Positions 25,166-36,750 of a stretch of DNA of 64,000 nt are shown one piece after another (the stretch's first letter is position 1; every line of letters begins with the position of its first letter). The translations under genes were made by a program, and so were the position numbers. Under the pieces are notes generated by a model that did not search any database, was not told the origin of the DNA, and saw nothing but the letters and a program-made list of their open reading frames with translations. This stretch comes from Phocaeicola vulgatus ATCC 8482 (GTDB taxonomy: Bacteria > Bacteroidota > Bacteroidia > Bacteroidales > Bacteroidaceae), in the NCBI RefSeq assembly GCF_000012825.1, contig NC_009614.1:2976001-3040000 (forward strand), written 5' to 3'.

Positions 25166-26320
25166 TTATACCAGCTTGCGAGAACCGTCACTGATGACTA
25201 CATCGTAAACTTTGGGACTTCTTCCGAACTTCTCTTTGAATCTTTCTTTGGCAGTGGTGATGAATGTTTCGTATAGTTCATTTTTAACCAGGTTGATTGT
25301 ACATCCACCGAAACCTCCACCCATGACACGTGAACCGGTGACACCGCAGTCGAAAGCAACATCATTCAAGAAGTCAAGTTCTTCACAGCTTACTTCATAC
25401 AATTTACTCATGCCATAGTGAGTTTCATACATCTTCTGTCCTACGGTTTCGTAATCACCTCTTTCCAAAGCATCGCAAACATCAAGTACACGTTGGATTT
25501 CTTCAATGACGTATTCTGCACGCATATAGTCTTCTTCACTGATCTCGGCTTTTGCTTCCTGCAACATTTCCATTGTACAATCACGTAAAAATTCTACATG
25601 AGGATGTTTTTTCTGGATGGCGGCTACAGCAGCTTCGCAGCTTTGGCGACGTTTATTATAAGCAGAAGAAGCCAATTCGTGTTTGACTACCGAGTCAACC
25701 AATACCAATCGGTAACCTTCCGGTTTGAACGGGAAGTATTGATATTCCAATGAACGACAGTCCAAACGGATCAAACTACCTTCTTTTCCGAATACAGATG
25801 CAAATTGATCCATAATACCGCAATTTACACCACAATAATTATGTTCTGTTGCCTGACCTACCTTGGCTAATTCAAATTTATCTATTTTGTTGTCACCGAA
25901 AAGTTCGTTGATAGCGAAAGCATACGTACTTTCCAATGCAGCAGATGAAGACATACCTGCACCCAAAGGTACGTCACCCGCAAAAGCAGTGTCAAAACCT
26001 TTCACATCTACACCACGTTTGATCATTTCACGGCAAACGCCGAAAATATATCTTGCCCAACTGGCTTTAGGGGCATCTTCTTCGTTCAAGCCGAATTCTA
26101 CATAGTCTTTTAGATCAATAGAATAAGCACGTACCTTATCAGTACCATTAGGTTTGATTTCAGCAATCATACCTTTATCTACTGCTCCGGGAAAGACAAA
26201 ACCACCGTTATAATCGGTATGTTCTCCAATAAGGTTAATACGTCCGGGTGATGCATATACTGAACCTGTTGTGCCATCAAAATGTTTGATGAAGCGACTT
26301 CTTACGTATTCTATATCCAT
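25166..26320 (-). CDS. galK: Galactokinase
   Basis: The 384-residue protein is a GHMP kinase with the galactokinase signature GRINLIGEHTDYNGG near residues 26-40, the phosphate loop PLGAGMSSSAALE, and GGGFGGCTINLV near the C-terminus. It phosphorylates alpha-D-galactose at C1 with ATP in the cytosol, the first committed Leloir step. It lies 40 bp after a FucP-like sugar transporter gene, and a mutarotase gene precedes that, so the three form a galactose uptake and activation set. Confidence 0.95.
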   Translation of the reverse strand: MDIEYVRSRFIKHFDGTTGSVYASPGRINLIGEHTDYNGGFVFPGAVDKGMIAEIKPNGTDKVRAYSIDLKDYVEFGLNEEDAPKASWARYIFGVCREMIKRGVDVKGFDTAFAGDVPLGAGMSSSAALESTYAFAINELFGDNKIDKFELAKVGQATEHNYCGVNCGIMDQFASVFGKEGSLIRLDCRSLEYQYFPFKPEGYRLVLVDSVVKHELASSAYNKRRQSCEAAVAAIQKKHPHVEFLRDCTMEMLQEAKAEISEEDYMRAEYVIEEIQRVLDVCDALERGDYETVGQKMYETHYGMSKLYEVSCEELDFLNDVAFDCGVTGSRVMGGGFGGCTINLVKNELYETFITTAKERFKEKFGRSPKVYDVVISDGSRKLV

Positions 26321-26360
26321 GATATTAATAGTTTAAAGTTAATACTATATGTTTTTATAA

Positions 26361-27701
26361 TTATTCTACAGGAATGTCTTTGTTTACGTTCTTGCATCCT
26401 ACCAAACCATAGAACAACAGATAAGCAAGCAAAGCGATAATTAACCAATAGCTGGCCATATATCCCACAGCGTCAGAAATGAATTGCTGCAATAATGGGA
26501 AAATACCGCCACCGACAACCATCATCATAAAAATACCTGAAGCTTGTGCGGTATATTTGCCTAAACCTTCTACAGCGAGGTTGAAGATACCTCCCCACAT
26601 AATGGACGTACATAAACCACAAAGTACCAAAAATAGGGCACTGACAGGTACAGAGGCCATTTCGAATCCATTTTCTACACTATATCCCGGCATAGAGACA
26701 GTGATTTCTTTTGGAGTGAAGATTGCGATTAATATAAAACAGATAGCTGTTGCGGAAACAACAATCAATTGTGTGCGTGTAGCTACTTTACCGCTGATGA
26801 CACTACTTGCAGAACGTCCCACTAACATGAGCAACCAATAGATGGCAGCAATAGCACCACCGATAGCGGCACCGTTGGCAAGCAGGCCCGCACCTTTTTC
26901 CGTTGGGTCGGCAAGATAGAAATTTAATGTGCCTGGAATACCGATTTCAATACCTACATACACAAAGATACCGATTACACCTAATACAGTATGGCGGAAA
27001 TTCCAAGGGCTATGAGAGAATTTCTCTTTTTCATGACCTGCTTTTCTTAGATGAGGCTCTGGAATGGCGATGAATGAAAGAGCGATAAACGCTGATACGA
27101 ATACACCCATTGCGATGAAAAGCAGAGGAGCTACATCTGACATAGCTGTTTGAGGGGTAACAGAACCAATCAAGGCACCTACGAAAAGCGGAGTCAAAGT
27201 ACCTGACAATGAGTTTAGAGCACCACCGGCTTGGATTAATTGGTTACCTTTGTTACCACCACCACCTAAAAGATTTAGCATCGGGTTAACTACTGTGTTC
27301 AGCATACATACACAAAAACCACAGACGAAAGCACCAAGCAGGTAGATGATAAAATTCATTTTAATGGCATATTCTCCTAAATTGAATACGTCTATATCTG
27401 CACCGAACAAACTGGAAATATATTGGATAAACAAACCGATGAAACCTACTGCCATGGCAATGAGGGCTGTTTTTTTATATCCGATTTTTACAAGCATATT
27501 ACCTGAAGGAATCCCCATAAACAGATATGCGAGGAAATTCATCATATTTCCCATCATACCCAAGGTATTGGCACCTGCATATTGGTTTTTCCATATTGTG
27601 CCGAAAGGCGCAGCAAGATTAGTAACGAAGGAAATCATCGCGAAAAGGAAGAACATTGTAATGATAGCGATGATATTACCGTTCTGTTTTTGTTGATTCA
27701 T
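26361..27701 (-). CDS. MFS sugar transporter, FucP/GluP-like (glucose/galactose type)
   Basis: The 446-residue inner membrane protein shows about 12 hydrophobic segments and FucP-family features such as LLGAFVCGFCVCMLNTVVNP and the GALNSLSGTLTPLFVG segment in the first half. FucP-like proteins move sugars with protons. Linkage to galK and a mutarotase gene suggests galactose and perhaps glucose as substrates. The N-terminus (MNQQKQNGNIIAIITMFFLF) gives a typical short cytosolic tail before TM1. Confidence 0.85.
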   Translation of the reverse strand: MNQQKQNGNIIAIITMFFLFAMISFVTNLAAPFGTIWKNQYAGANTLGMMGNMMNFLAYLFMGIPSGNMLVKIGYKKTALIAMAVGFIGLFIQYISSLFGADIDVFNLGEYAIKMNFIIYLLGAFVCGFCVCMLNTVVNPMLNLLGGGGNKGNQLIQAGGALNSLSGTLTPLFVGALIGSVTPQTAMSDVAPLLFIAMGVFVSAFIALSFIAIPEPHLRKAGHEKEKFSHSPWNFRHTVLGVIGIFVYVGIEIGIPGTLNFYLADPTEKGAGLLANGAAIGGAIAAIYWLLMLVGRSASSVISGKVATRTQLIVVSATAICFILIAIFTPKEITVSMPGYSVENGFEMASVPVSALFLVLCGLCTSIMWGGIFNLAVEGLGKYTAQASGIFMMMVVGGGIFPLLQQFISDAVGYMASYWLIIALLAYLLFYGLVGCKNVNKDIPVE

Positions 27702-27747
27702 GGTTTTGAAAAAATTATAAGTTTATTAATTAGGTTATTTCATAAAA

Positions 27748-28842
27748 TTATTTTTCTACACCGAATTTGTAGATGGTTACTTGATTGTAAGTTTCCCCCG
27801 GATGTAGAACACAAGAAGGGAAATGGCCTTTATTGGGCGTATCAGGAAAATGTTGTGCTTCAAAACAGATGGCACTTCTTGCTGGGAAAGTTGCTCCATG
27901 AGCACCTTCGAAACCATTGTGCCAGTTTGAAGTATAAACTTGTACACCGGGCTCTGTAGTGTATACTTCCATGCTACGACCGCTTTCGGGATCCACACAT
28001 TTTGCTGCAAAACTCAGTGTGCCTGCTTCACGTTTGTTTAATACATAGCAGTGGTCATAGCCGGCACCGAATTCTAGCTGTTCGAATGGGTCATTGATTC
28101 TACTGTCTACTCTTTGAGGAGTACGAAAGTCCATAGGAGTACCTTCTACTTTGGCAATTTCGCCTGTAGGGATGGATACATTATCTATCGGAGTATAAAA
28201 ATCAGCATTAATGGTTACGATGTTGTTATCAACGGTTGCCGTAGGATTGGCAATGCCTGATAGGCTGAAAAAACCGTGGTGAGTAAGATTTACCAATGTT
28301 GTTTTGTCTGTTGTAGCGTGGTAAGTAATGATGAATTCATTTTGATTACTTAAAGTGTACGTTACGTGAATATCCAAATTTCCCGGAAATCCTTCTTCGC
28401 CATCAGCAGATAAATAATGCAATTTCAAGCTTTGGGGAGTTTCCTGTTCTGCATCCCAAATGCGGGTATGAAATCCGGTAGGACCGCCATGCAGCGAGTT
28501 GGGACCATTGTTGATAGTCAGTGAATATTCTTTCCCTTCTAAAATGAATTTGCCTCCTGCTATACGGTTTCCGTAACGACCGATAAGAGTACTGAGGAAA
28601 GGTTCGTGGCTATTGATAACATGGGTTATACTATCATGTCCTTGAATGACATTGGCATATTTACCGTTTTTGTCCGGAACCATAATAGCTAATACTGCTC
28701 CACCATAGTTGGTGACAGCTATTTCAGCTCCGTTTTCATTTTTCAGAATGAAGAGGTCTGTTTGTTTCCCGTTCACTGTTGTCTGAAAATCGGCCCGTTT
28801 CAGGCCGCATAAATTCTCATCGGAAGTAGATGTGTTTATCAT
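27748..28842 (-). CDS. galM: Aldose 1-epimerase (mutarotase), no signal peptide
   Basis: The 364-residue enzyme has the GalM motifs TLIGRYGNRIAGGKF, NGPNSLHGGPTGFH and LTHHGFFSLSG with their catalytic-type histidines, and CFEAQHFPDTPNKGHF at the end. Unlike the paralogue at 23815 it starts MINTSTSDEN with no export signal, so it probably acts in the cytosol and supplies alpha-galactose to galK. It lies 46 bp upstream of the transporter gene in the same direction. Confidence 0.9.
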   Translation of the reverse strand: MINTSTSDENLCGLKRADFQTTVNGKQTDLFILKNENGAEIAVTNYGGAVLAIMVPDKNGKYANVIQGHDSITHVINSHEPFLSTLIGRYGNRIAGGKFILEGKEYSLTINNGPNSLHGGPTGFHTRIWDAEQETPQSLKLHYLSADGEEGFPGNLDIHVTYTLSNQNEFIITYHATTDKTTLVNLTHHGFFSLSGIANPTATVDNNIVTINADFYTPIDNVSIPTGEIAKVEGTPMDFRTPQRVDSRINDPFEQLEFGAGYDHCYVLNKREAGTLSFAAKCVDPESGRSMEVYTTEPGVQVYTSNWHNGFEGAHGATFPARSAICFEAQHFPDTPNKGHFPSCVLHPGETYNQVTIYKFGVEK

Positions 28843-28936
28843 GTTATTGAAAATCTTTTTATTTTATGTATAAAACTAATGCAAATAAAAAGATTTTCTT
28901 CGGTATTCCCAAACTTTTTCTATAAAAGTGAACGGA

Positions 28937-30223
28937 CTAAACGTGAAATTTTAATAAATCCGCAACGATAAAGCTGCTTCCTCCAACAAAAATAAAGTCA
29001 TTTTTGTTAGCCTTTTCTTTAGCGGCTGTTACAGCTGTTTCTACATCAGGATAAGTATCTCCGTGCAGCCCGGATTGCATCGCTAAGCTTTGTAATTCTT
29101 TTTCGGATAAAGCACGCTTTACGCTGGCTTTGGTAAAATAATAGGTGGCATTTTTAGGAAGCATGGACAATACTCCACTGATATCCTTGTCGTTTACCAT
29201 ACCTATTACAATGTGTAATCGTTCATATTTCTGATGTTCTAATTGTTCTATGATATACGAAATACCTCCTACATTATGTCCTGTATCGCATATTAAAGTC
29301 GGTTCACTTTCTAATTTTTGCCATCTTCCCATCAGGCCGGTGAGTTCACATACTTGTGAGAATCCTTTGCGTATATTGCTTTCGGTAAGTTGATAACCTG
29401 CTTGTTTTAATAGGCGGATGGCAGATAAAAGTGTATTGGTGTTTTTAAGTTGGCAAAGCCCTTCCAGTTCGCCTTCCAGATTGAGGTAGTCGGTTGTTTG
29501 ATATATTCGTTTACCTTTTTCATTTATGCTGGAGGAGTGTAATAACTGTTCTTCTTCTGCAAAGTAGATAGGAGCGTTTACTTCTTTAGCACGGGTTGTA
29601 AATATAGGTTTGGTTTCGGGTGTGGTTTCACCGATAACTACCGGGGTCTTTTCTTTGATGATTCCGGCCTTCTCTGTGGCTATTTTGGCTAATGTGTTAC
29701 CTAAGAATTGTATATGGTCGAAACTGATATTGGTTATGACACATAGATCCGGACAGATGATGTTTGTACAATCTATTCGTCCTCCCAGACCGACTTCTAT
29801 AATGGCTACATCTACTTGGCTTTGGGCAAAATAGTGGAAAGCCATTGCAGTAGTCAGTTCAAAGAAAGAAGGATGCAGAGGTTCAAAAAAGGCACGGTGT
29901 TTTTCTACAAAGTCTATGACATATTCTTTGGATACAGGAATTCCGTTGACGCGGATTCGTTCACGGAAATCTATCAGATGTGGAGAAGTGTAAAGTCCTG
30001 TCTTGTATCCGGCTGATTGTAAAATGGCGGCTAAAGTATGTGAACAAGAGCCTTTTCCATTGGTCCCGGCTATATGAATGGTTCGGAATTGGCGATGGGG
30101 ATGGTTGAAATACTTGTCTAAAAGATAAGTGTTTTCTAACCCTGCCTTGTATGCATCTTTTCCTATATGTTGGAATAATGGGGCACTATTATATAAATAA
30201 TCCAATGTTTCTTCGTAATTCAT
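28937..30223 (-). CDS. folC: Folylpolyglutamate synthase / dihydrofolate synthase
   Basis: The 428-residue protein is a Mur-ligase-type enzyme with the phosphate loop HIAGTNGKGSCSH near residue 48, the central DVAIIEVGLGGRIDCTN, and SFDHIQFLGNTLAKIATEK. It adds glutamate to dihydropteroate and folates in the cytosol. Length and motifs match FolC. It is separated from dnaJ upstream by a strong terminator and so has its own transcript. Confidence 0.92.
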   Translation of the reverse strand: MNYEETLDYLYNSAPLFQHIGKDAYKAGLENTYLLDKYFNHPHRQFRTIHIAGTNGKGSCSHTLAAILQSAGYKTGLYTSPHLIDFRERIRVNGIPVSKEYVIDFVEKHRAFFEPLHPSFFELTTAMAFHYFAQSQVDVAIIEVGLGGRIDCTNIICPDLCVITNISFDHIQFLGNTLAKIATEKAGIIKEKTPVVIGETTPETKPIFTTRAKEVNAPIYFAEEEQLLHSSSINEKGKRIYQTTDYLNLEGELEGLCQLKNTNTLLSAIRLLKQAGYQLTESNIRKGFSQVCELTGLMGRWQKLESEPTLICDTGHNVGGISYIIEQLEHQKYERLHIVIGMVNDKDISGVLSMLPKNATYYFTKASVKRALSEKELQSLAMQSGLHGDTYPDVETAVTAAKEKANKNDFIFVGGSSFIVADLLKFHV

Positions 30224-30243
30224 GGCAAATGTTTTTATTTACC

Positions 30244-30307
30244 GCAAAGTGTCACAAAAGAATGCCCGGCAGATATAAAACCTGGTATTCTTTCTGTGAC
30301 ACTTTGT
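30244..30307 (-). terminator. Long hairpin terminator after dnaJ
   Basis: GCAAAGTGTCACAAAAGAAT at 30244-30263 pairs with a downstream arm ending CTGTGACACTTTGT at 30307, giving a long, slightly imperfect stem between dnaJ and folC. Confidence 0.75.
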
Positions 30308-30317
30308 AGTATAAAAA

Positions 30318-31493
30318 TTAATCGAAGAAGTTTTTGAACTTCTTGAATATTTTTTCTTTAATGCTTGTATTCGGTTTGAAGTTATCCGATTCTTGCATTT
30401 TCTCTAGTGCTTGTTTTTCATCTTTATTCAACGTTTCTGGAATATATACGCTTACATTGACTAATAAATCACCTGTACCGTTACTGTAACCATAACTATT
30501 GACATTGGGCAATCCTTTACCTCTTAGGCGTAAGACCTTACCTGGTTGGGTGCCTGGTTCAATTTTTACTTTTACTTTGCTATCAATAGTTGGTATTTCT
30601 ACAGTGCCTCCTAAAGCAGCAGTCGGAACGCTTAGTAACAGATTGTAAATCAAATCATTTTCATCGCGTATTAGGTCTGGATGGGATTCTTCTTCTATGA
30701 CAACAAGCAAATCACCGGGAACACCGTTATGTTTGCCCGCATTTCCTTTCCCATTGACAGAAAGTTGCATTCCTTCAGCCACACCGGCAGGAATTTTCAC
30801 TTCCACGACTTCTTCTCCGTATACAATACCTTCTCCTGCACAAGCTTTACATTTGTTCTTAATTATTTTCCCTTCTCCGTTACATTGTGGACATACGCTT
30901 TGTGATTGCACCATTCCAAAAATGCTTTGTTGGGTGCGGGTGATACTTCCTGTTCCATGACAAGTGGGACACGTTTCCGTTCCTCCTTCTCCTTCGGCTC
31001 CTGAACCATGGCAATGGTCACATGTTACGTACTTTTTCAGTTTGAATTTCTTTTCTACTCCCGTAGAAATCTCTTTTAAGTTCAGTTTTACTTTTACACG
31101 GAGGTCTGAACCACGGAACTTGCGTTGTGCGGAACGTCCGCCACCACCGAAACCTCCAAAGCCTCCGAAACCTCCTCCATGTCCACCGAAGATGTCACCG
31201 AACATAGAGAAAATATCATCCATGGACATACCTTGTCCGAATCCTTCAAAACCTCCACCGGCAGCTCCACTCATTCCTGCATGTCCGAATTGGTCGTAAC
31301 GGGCGCGTTTATCCGGGTTGCTCAACACATCATAAGCTTCGGCAGCTTCCTTGAATTTTTCTTCCGCTTCTTTATCTCCCGGATTCTTGTCCGGATGATA
31401 TTGTATTGCTTTTTTGCGGTATGCTTTTTTTATAACATCAAGGGTGGCTGTTTTGTCCACCTCCAGAACTTCGTAATAGTCTCTTTTTGCCAT
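30318..31493 (-). CDS. dnaJ: Chaperone DnaJ
   Basis: The 391-residue protein is a full type I DnaJ: J-domain (residues 1-70) with HPD in [11 protein letters not shown], a Gly/Phe-rich linker with several GGFGGFGG repeats, four CxxCxGxG zinc-binding repeats ([32 protein letters not shown]) and the C-terminal peptide-binding domain. It stimulates the DnaK ATPase and delivers unfolded clients. It lies 19 bp after grpE in the same transcript; dnaK is not in this window. Confidence 0.97.
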   Translation of the reverse strand: MAKRDYYEVLEVDKTATLDVIKKAYRKKAIQYHPDKNPGDKEAEEKFKEAAEAYDVLSNPDKRARYDQFGHAGMSGAAGGGFEGFGQGMSMDDIFSMFGDIFGGHGGGFGGFGGFGGGGRSAQRKFRGSDLRVKVKLNLKEISTGVEKKFKLKKYVTCDHCHGSGAEGEGGTETCPTCHGTGSITRTQQSIFGMVQSQSVCPQCNGEGKIIKNKCKACAGEGIVYGEEVVEVKIPAGVAEGMQLSVNGKGNAGKHNGVPGDLLVVIEEESHPDLIRDENDLIYNLLLSVPTAALGGTVEIPTIDSKVKVKIEPGTQPGKVLRLRGKGLPNVNSYGYSNGTGDLLVNVSVYIPETLNKDEKQALEKMQESDNFKPNTSIKEKIFKKFKNFFD

Positions 31494-31512
31494 GTCGTTT
31501 TATGATACTGTT

Positions 31513-32133
31513 TTATTGAGCCACAACTACTTTGGCGTGGCGTATTACTTTGTCATTCAGCTTATAACCGGTTTGTACACAGTCCAATATTTTTCCTTTC
31601 TTCTCTTCGGAAGGAGCTGGAACTAATGCAATTGCTTCGTGATAATCGGTATCAAAGTTCTCACCGTCAGTCTCTATTTTCTGAAGTCCTTCCTGGTTCA
31701 ATACTTTCAGGAATTTGTTGTAGATCAACTCAATTCCTTCACGCATTGCTTTTACATCATCCGAAGTTTCTGAAGTCTTTACTGCACGCTCCAAGTCATC
31801 CAAAATAGGAAGAATGGCAGTAATGGCCTTTTCTCCACCATTTTTAATCAATTCGGCCTTCTCTTTCATGGTGCGTTTACGGTAATTGTCAAATTCGGCT
31901 GAAAGACGCAGGTATTTGTCATGCTGCTCTTCTATTGTTTTCTGAGCTTCCGCCAATTCCTTGTTCACCTTCTCTTCAGCGTTCAGTTCTTCTGTTGCTT
32001 CTTTCTGAGTTTCTTCATCAATGGCAGCTTCTGCCGCTTCCTGATTTTTCAAAACTTCCTCGTCTTGAGGTTGGTTCTTCTCTGTTGGGTTCATATTCTT
32101 ATTAAACTTTTTGTTTTTCTTATTTTTACTCAT
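31513..32133 (-). CDS. grpE: Nucleotide exchange factor GrpE
   Basis: The 206-residue protein has a long acidic, Glu-rich N-terminus (helical), then the GrpE core with YLRLSAEFDNYRKRTMKEK and a C-terminal beta domain (GYKLNDKVIRHAKVVVAQ). It releases ADP from DnaK. A minus-strand -7 box TACTTTTG (32209-32216) gives a leader of about 70 nt. Confidence 0.96.
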   Translation of the reverse strand: MSKNKKNKKFNKNMNPTEKNQPQDEEVLKNQEAAEAAIDEETQKEATEELNAEEKVNKELAEAQKTIEEQHDKYLRLSAEFDNYRKRTMKEKAELIKNGGEKAITAILPILDDLERAVKTSETSDDVKAMREGIELIYNKFLKVLNQEGLQKIETDGENFDTDYHEAIALVPAPSEEKKGKILDCVQTGYKLNDKVIRHAKVVVAQ

Positions 32134-32208
32134 AACAGTCAGGTCTTTTAGGTTAATTTACTGCTAACAAATTTCGTGCCTAGTTGTTTTCTTAGAGTAA
32201 TAATTTTG

Positions 32209-32268
32209 CAAAAGTACGGAATTTCTGCCACACTGGCATACTTTTCTGAATTAAAATGCCTACCTTTG
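32209..32268. promoter_or_regulatory. Divergent grpE / ABC-F promoters
   Basis: A minus-strand -7 box (TACTTTTG, complement of 32209-32216) and a plus-strand -7 box (TACCTTTG, 32261-32268) lie 44 bp apart, so the two -33 regions share the same DNA. Expression of the chaperone pair and of the ABC-F gene may therefore be linked. Confidence 0.6.
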
Positions 32269-32295
32269 CAATTCCAAAATAGAATAATTATATAA

Positions 32296-33930
<1,635 letters not shown>

Positions 33931-33966
33931 ATTATAAATATGAGCTGAAAAAGAAAGAGTCATTGG

Positions 33967-33992
33967 GAGCCATTGTTCCTGTGGCTCTTTTT
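33967..33992 (+). terminator. Terminator after the ABC-F gene
   Basis: A short stem (GAGCCA and TGGCTC around a 9-nt loop) is followed by a run of seven or more T, 37 bp past the stop codon. Confidence 0.75.
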
Positions 33993-34128
33993 TTATGGTT
34001 TAGCCGCAATTCTCATTCTGTATGAACCATAATGAGTTCAAAAAATCTATGATAATGGACGATAATCCATGTCGTTATATTAGAATTAGGATTATTTTTG
34101 TGTCCATTAAAAACATGAAATGATACTT

Positions 34129-35631
34129 ATGAAAAACTTAATTTTGATTTTGATTTTTGCAGCTGTTGGCTTGAATACGATGGCTTCCAATCCTGTACAT
34201 GTGATTATAACTGCCGGACAGTCTAATACCGATGGACGAACTCCTAATGAAGATTTGCCGGCATATATTAAAGCATTGGCTACGGATACACTGACGTATG
34301 CCGAAGGTGCCTACCGTTATTGTCAGATAGCTCAGAATGACGGAAAGGGAGAATTTATTCCTTTCTGGCCTCGTGCCAAACGTAGCGGAAAAAATAATAT
34401 GTGGGCTTTTGATGCAGTGACATATTATTGGTTGGAGCAGTTGTTGCAGGAGAAATTTTATGTGGTGAAATGGGCTGTTGGCGGAACTTCCATAGCACCT
34501 GATTATAATGCTTCCAAGGGACGTTTTTGGTCTGCGGCGCCTGAATGGCTGGCACAGGCTAAGCCAACTTCTGATGGAGGAAACTCCTTGTTGCTTTCTT
34601 TCATTCAAGAGATAGACATGTGTATAGACAAGACTCTTTCCCGCCTGAAGGATGGCTATCAGATAGATGCATTTCTTTGGCATCAGGGGGAAAGTGATTA
34701 TGCTAAAAGTAAAGATTATTACCGTAACTTGAAGACAATGGTGGCTTATGTGCGTATGCATCTGACAGAAAAAACCGGAAAGGATTATTCTCGTTTGCCT
34801 TTTATTTTTGGTACTGTTGCCCGAAGTAATAAATATTTCAGCAGAGAAGTGGAGAATGCGATGAAGCAATTGGCTGCTGAAGATCCGAACATGCACCTGA
34901 TAGATATGTCAGGCGCGGAATTGTTAAATGACAGACTTCATTTCACGGCTCATTCGGCAGAGTATTTGGGACAACAGGTATATAAGCAGTTGGAACAAAT
35001 TATTAAAGGAGTTACCGTCAGGACTGATGAATTGAAAGGAAAACGTTTGGGAATTATTGGAGATAGTTATGTGAAGAATCATAAGGAACCTGTTAAGAAT
35101 ACCTGGCATTATAAATTTGCCGAGAAACATGGTATGGAATATTTAAATTATGGCAAGAACGGCAGCAGCATTGCTTATAGTAGCCCGCGTTGGGGGGAAG
35201 CGATGTATGTAAGATATAAGGAAATGCCGGATGATTTGGATTATGTTATTGTTGTGGGTGGGCACAATGATGGTTTTAAATTGGATTCAATTGGCGGTAT
35301 TGATGTATTTAAAGAGAGGCTGGCAATGCTGTGTGAAGGGCTTATTGAAAAGTATCCCACAGCTAAGATTTTTTTCTTTACCCGATGGAACTGTAAAAAT
35401 TTTGCAGGAAGTGATGCTGAGAAAGTGGTGGATGCTATGATTGAGGTTTGTGGAAATTATAGTATTCCTATTTTTGACAGCGCCCGAAAAGGAGGAATTT
35501 ATGCAAGTAATGATCATTTTAGAAAAATATATTTTCAGAACAGCAAGAATAATACAGATACTGCACATTTGAATGAAAAAGGTCATGAACGTTTCTTGAA
35601 AGTGGCTGAGAGTTTTATATTGCAATACTGA
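34129..35631 (+). CDS. Secreted two-domain SGNH hydrolase (sialate O-acetylesterase-like plus GDSL)
   Basis: After a signal peptide (MKNLILILIFAAVGLNTMAS), the first domain (about residues 20-300) has the SASA/CE6-type motifs ITAGQSNTDGR, VGGTSIAP and LWHQGESDY. The second (about 305-500) has a separate SGNH set: IIGDSYVKN, YGKNGSSIA, VVGGHNDG and DTAHLNEKGH. Each domain thus keeps a Ser, Gly, Asn/Gln and His/Asp set, so both look active. Such enzymes remove acetyl groups from glycans; the substrate is unknown. A TATTTTTG -7 box lies at 34093-34100. An ATG at 34120 is in frame, adds three residues and cannot be excluded. Confidence 0.8.
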   Translation: MKNLILILIFAAVGLNTMASNPVHVIITAGQSNTDGRTPNEDLPAYIKALATDTLTYAEGAYRYCQIAQNDGKGEFIPFWPRAKRSGKNNMWAFDAVTYYWLEQLLQEKFYVVKWAVGGTSIAPDYNASKGRFWSAAPEWLAQAKPTSDGGNSLLLSFIQEIDMCIDKTLSRLKDGYQIDAFLWHQGESDYAKSKDYYRNLKTMVAYVRMHLTEKTGKDYSRLPFIFGTVARSNKYFSREVENAMKQLAAEDPNMHLIDMSGAELLNDRLHFTAHSAEYLGQQVYKQLEQIIKGVTVRTDELKGKRLGIIGDSYVKNHKEPVKNTWHYKFAEKHGMEYLNYGKNGSSIAYSSPRWGEAMYVRYKEMPDDLDYVIVVGGHNDGFKLDSIGGIDVFKERLAMLCEGLIEKYPTAKIFFFTRWNCKNFAGSDAEKVVDAMIEVCGNYSIPIFDSARKGGIYASNDHFRKIYFQNSKNNTDTAHLNEKGHERFLKVAESFILQY

Positions 35632-35644
35632 ATAATGTAAATGT

Positions 35645-35687
35645 AATGGATTATTTTTAAAATGTGATGACGCAGAAATAATCCATT
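35645..35687. terminator. Convergent terminator
   Basis: AATGGATTATTT at 35645-35656 pairs with AAATAATCCATT at 35676-35687. It lies between the convergent SGNH and winged-helix genes. Confidence 0.7.
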
Positions 35688-35697
35688 TACAATTTTC

Positions 35698-36750
35698 TTA
35701 CAGTTCGGAGAAAAAAGTAAGGTATTTTCTCTCCGCTAGGGAAAGTAATTCTCTTTTGATCTTTGTATTTTTCTTGAACCAGTTCATTTCTATATGTGTT
35801 GTTTGTTTTTGTATGACTTTATTCCAATTTCCAACTATTTGCCCGTTGTACAGAATAACCGGACGGAATATCCCGAAAGAATTGAATGCTTTGTGTTGGT
35901 ATTCTTTGTTCAATACATCAGTACGGTCTTTGTAGCTGATTAGGTATTCATCGTATGAAGGAAGAATATGCAATATGTCGGTTGTTTTTTCTTCTTTATA
36001 AGACTGATGAACATATAATTTTTGTGCTAGGAAACGGTCAGTAAGCAATTCTTGTTCAATGGCGGCTATACCTTGTCTAGCTTCCGTTACCGAAAGTCCG
36101 GACCACCATACAAAGTCTTTCAGACTGGCAGGAGAGTGGCTTCTAAAATACTTGCGTGCCAAGATAGCTAGCGCCTCTTCTTTATGTAATTCTTGTATTG
36201 GAGGAACACGCTCATCCAAAAGTGCGAAGGTGATTTTATTATTTTTATCTGCTCCGCTGCAAATAAGTCCTTCAGCTTCAGCGTGAATCAGGAAACGGTT
36301 GGATAATCTTTCATTGGTTTCCAGCCCTCCTTCTTTAAATATGTTGTCAATTTCTTGCTTGGTCAGATGATTGTGTCCTGCTAGTGCCTTTTCCAATAAT
36401 CGGTTTGCTTTGTTGTAAATGTCAACTGAAATGTCTTGTCCTCTGGACTTGGCAAAAGAGTCATTGGCAGTAATGATGCGTCGGGATGAAAGCTTCAGCA
36501 TCCAGCGTATATCTTCTGCAGCTACATAATGCCAAGTAGGACGCATGACATGAATGCGCAATATATCTCCTTTTGCCAGTGCCTCATTGACTGTTTGCAG
36601 ATTTCCTGCCTTTAGCCGGATACCAATAGCCCATTTGGACATGGTGTAATCTTGCGCTTGAATGCCTCCCATCCATGATACAAGATCTTTCGGATTATTG
36701 AAAACCGGATTTATTAACTGTTGGCTGTGCAGACGGATGGTAGGTATCAT
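35698..36750 (-). CDS. Winged-helix protein of the HTH_42 / AlkZ-YcaQ superfamily
   Basis: The 350-residue protein resembles the YcaQ/AlkZ-type group built from tandem winged helices. It carries GGIQAQDYTMSKW near residues 28-40; Q31-A-Q33 matches the QxQ motif that AlkZ DNA glycosylases use for catalysis, and HVMRPTWHYV follows at the expected place. It is cytosolic. A role in removing bulky or cross-linked base damage is possible but not shown. Its start overlaps the cytidine deaminase stop by 4 nt, so the two are translationally coupled. Confidence 0.75.
   Translation of the reverse strand: MIPTIRLHSQQLINPVFNNPKDLVSWMGGIQAQDYTMSKWAIGIRLKAGNLQTVNEALAKGDILRIHVMRPTWHYVAAEDIRWMLKLSSRRIITANDSFAKSRGQDISVDIYNKANRLLEKALAGHNHLTKQEIDNIFKEGGLETNERLSNRFLIHAEAEGLICSGADKNNKITFALLDERVPPIQELHKEEALAILARKYFRSHSPASLKDFVWWSGLSVTEARQGIAAIEQELLTDRFLAQKLYVHQSYKEEKTTDILHILPSYDEYLISYKDRTDVLNKEYQHKAFNSFGIFRPVILYNGQIVGNWNKVIQKQTTHIEMNWFKKNTKIKRELLSLAERKYLTFFSEL

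Noticed and set aside
34138..34896. 252-codon minus-strand frame
   Set aside because: It is antisense to the SGNH esterase, whose motifs are unambiguous.
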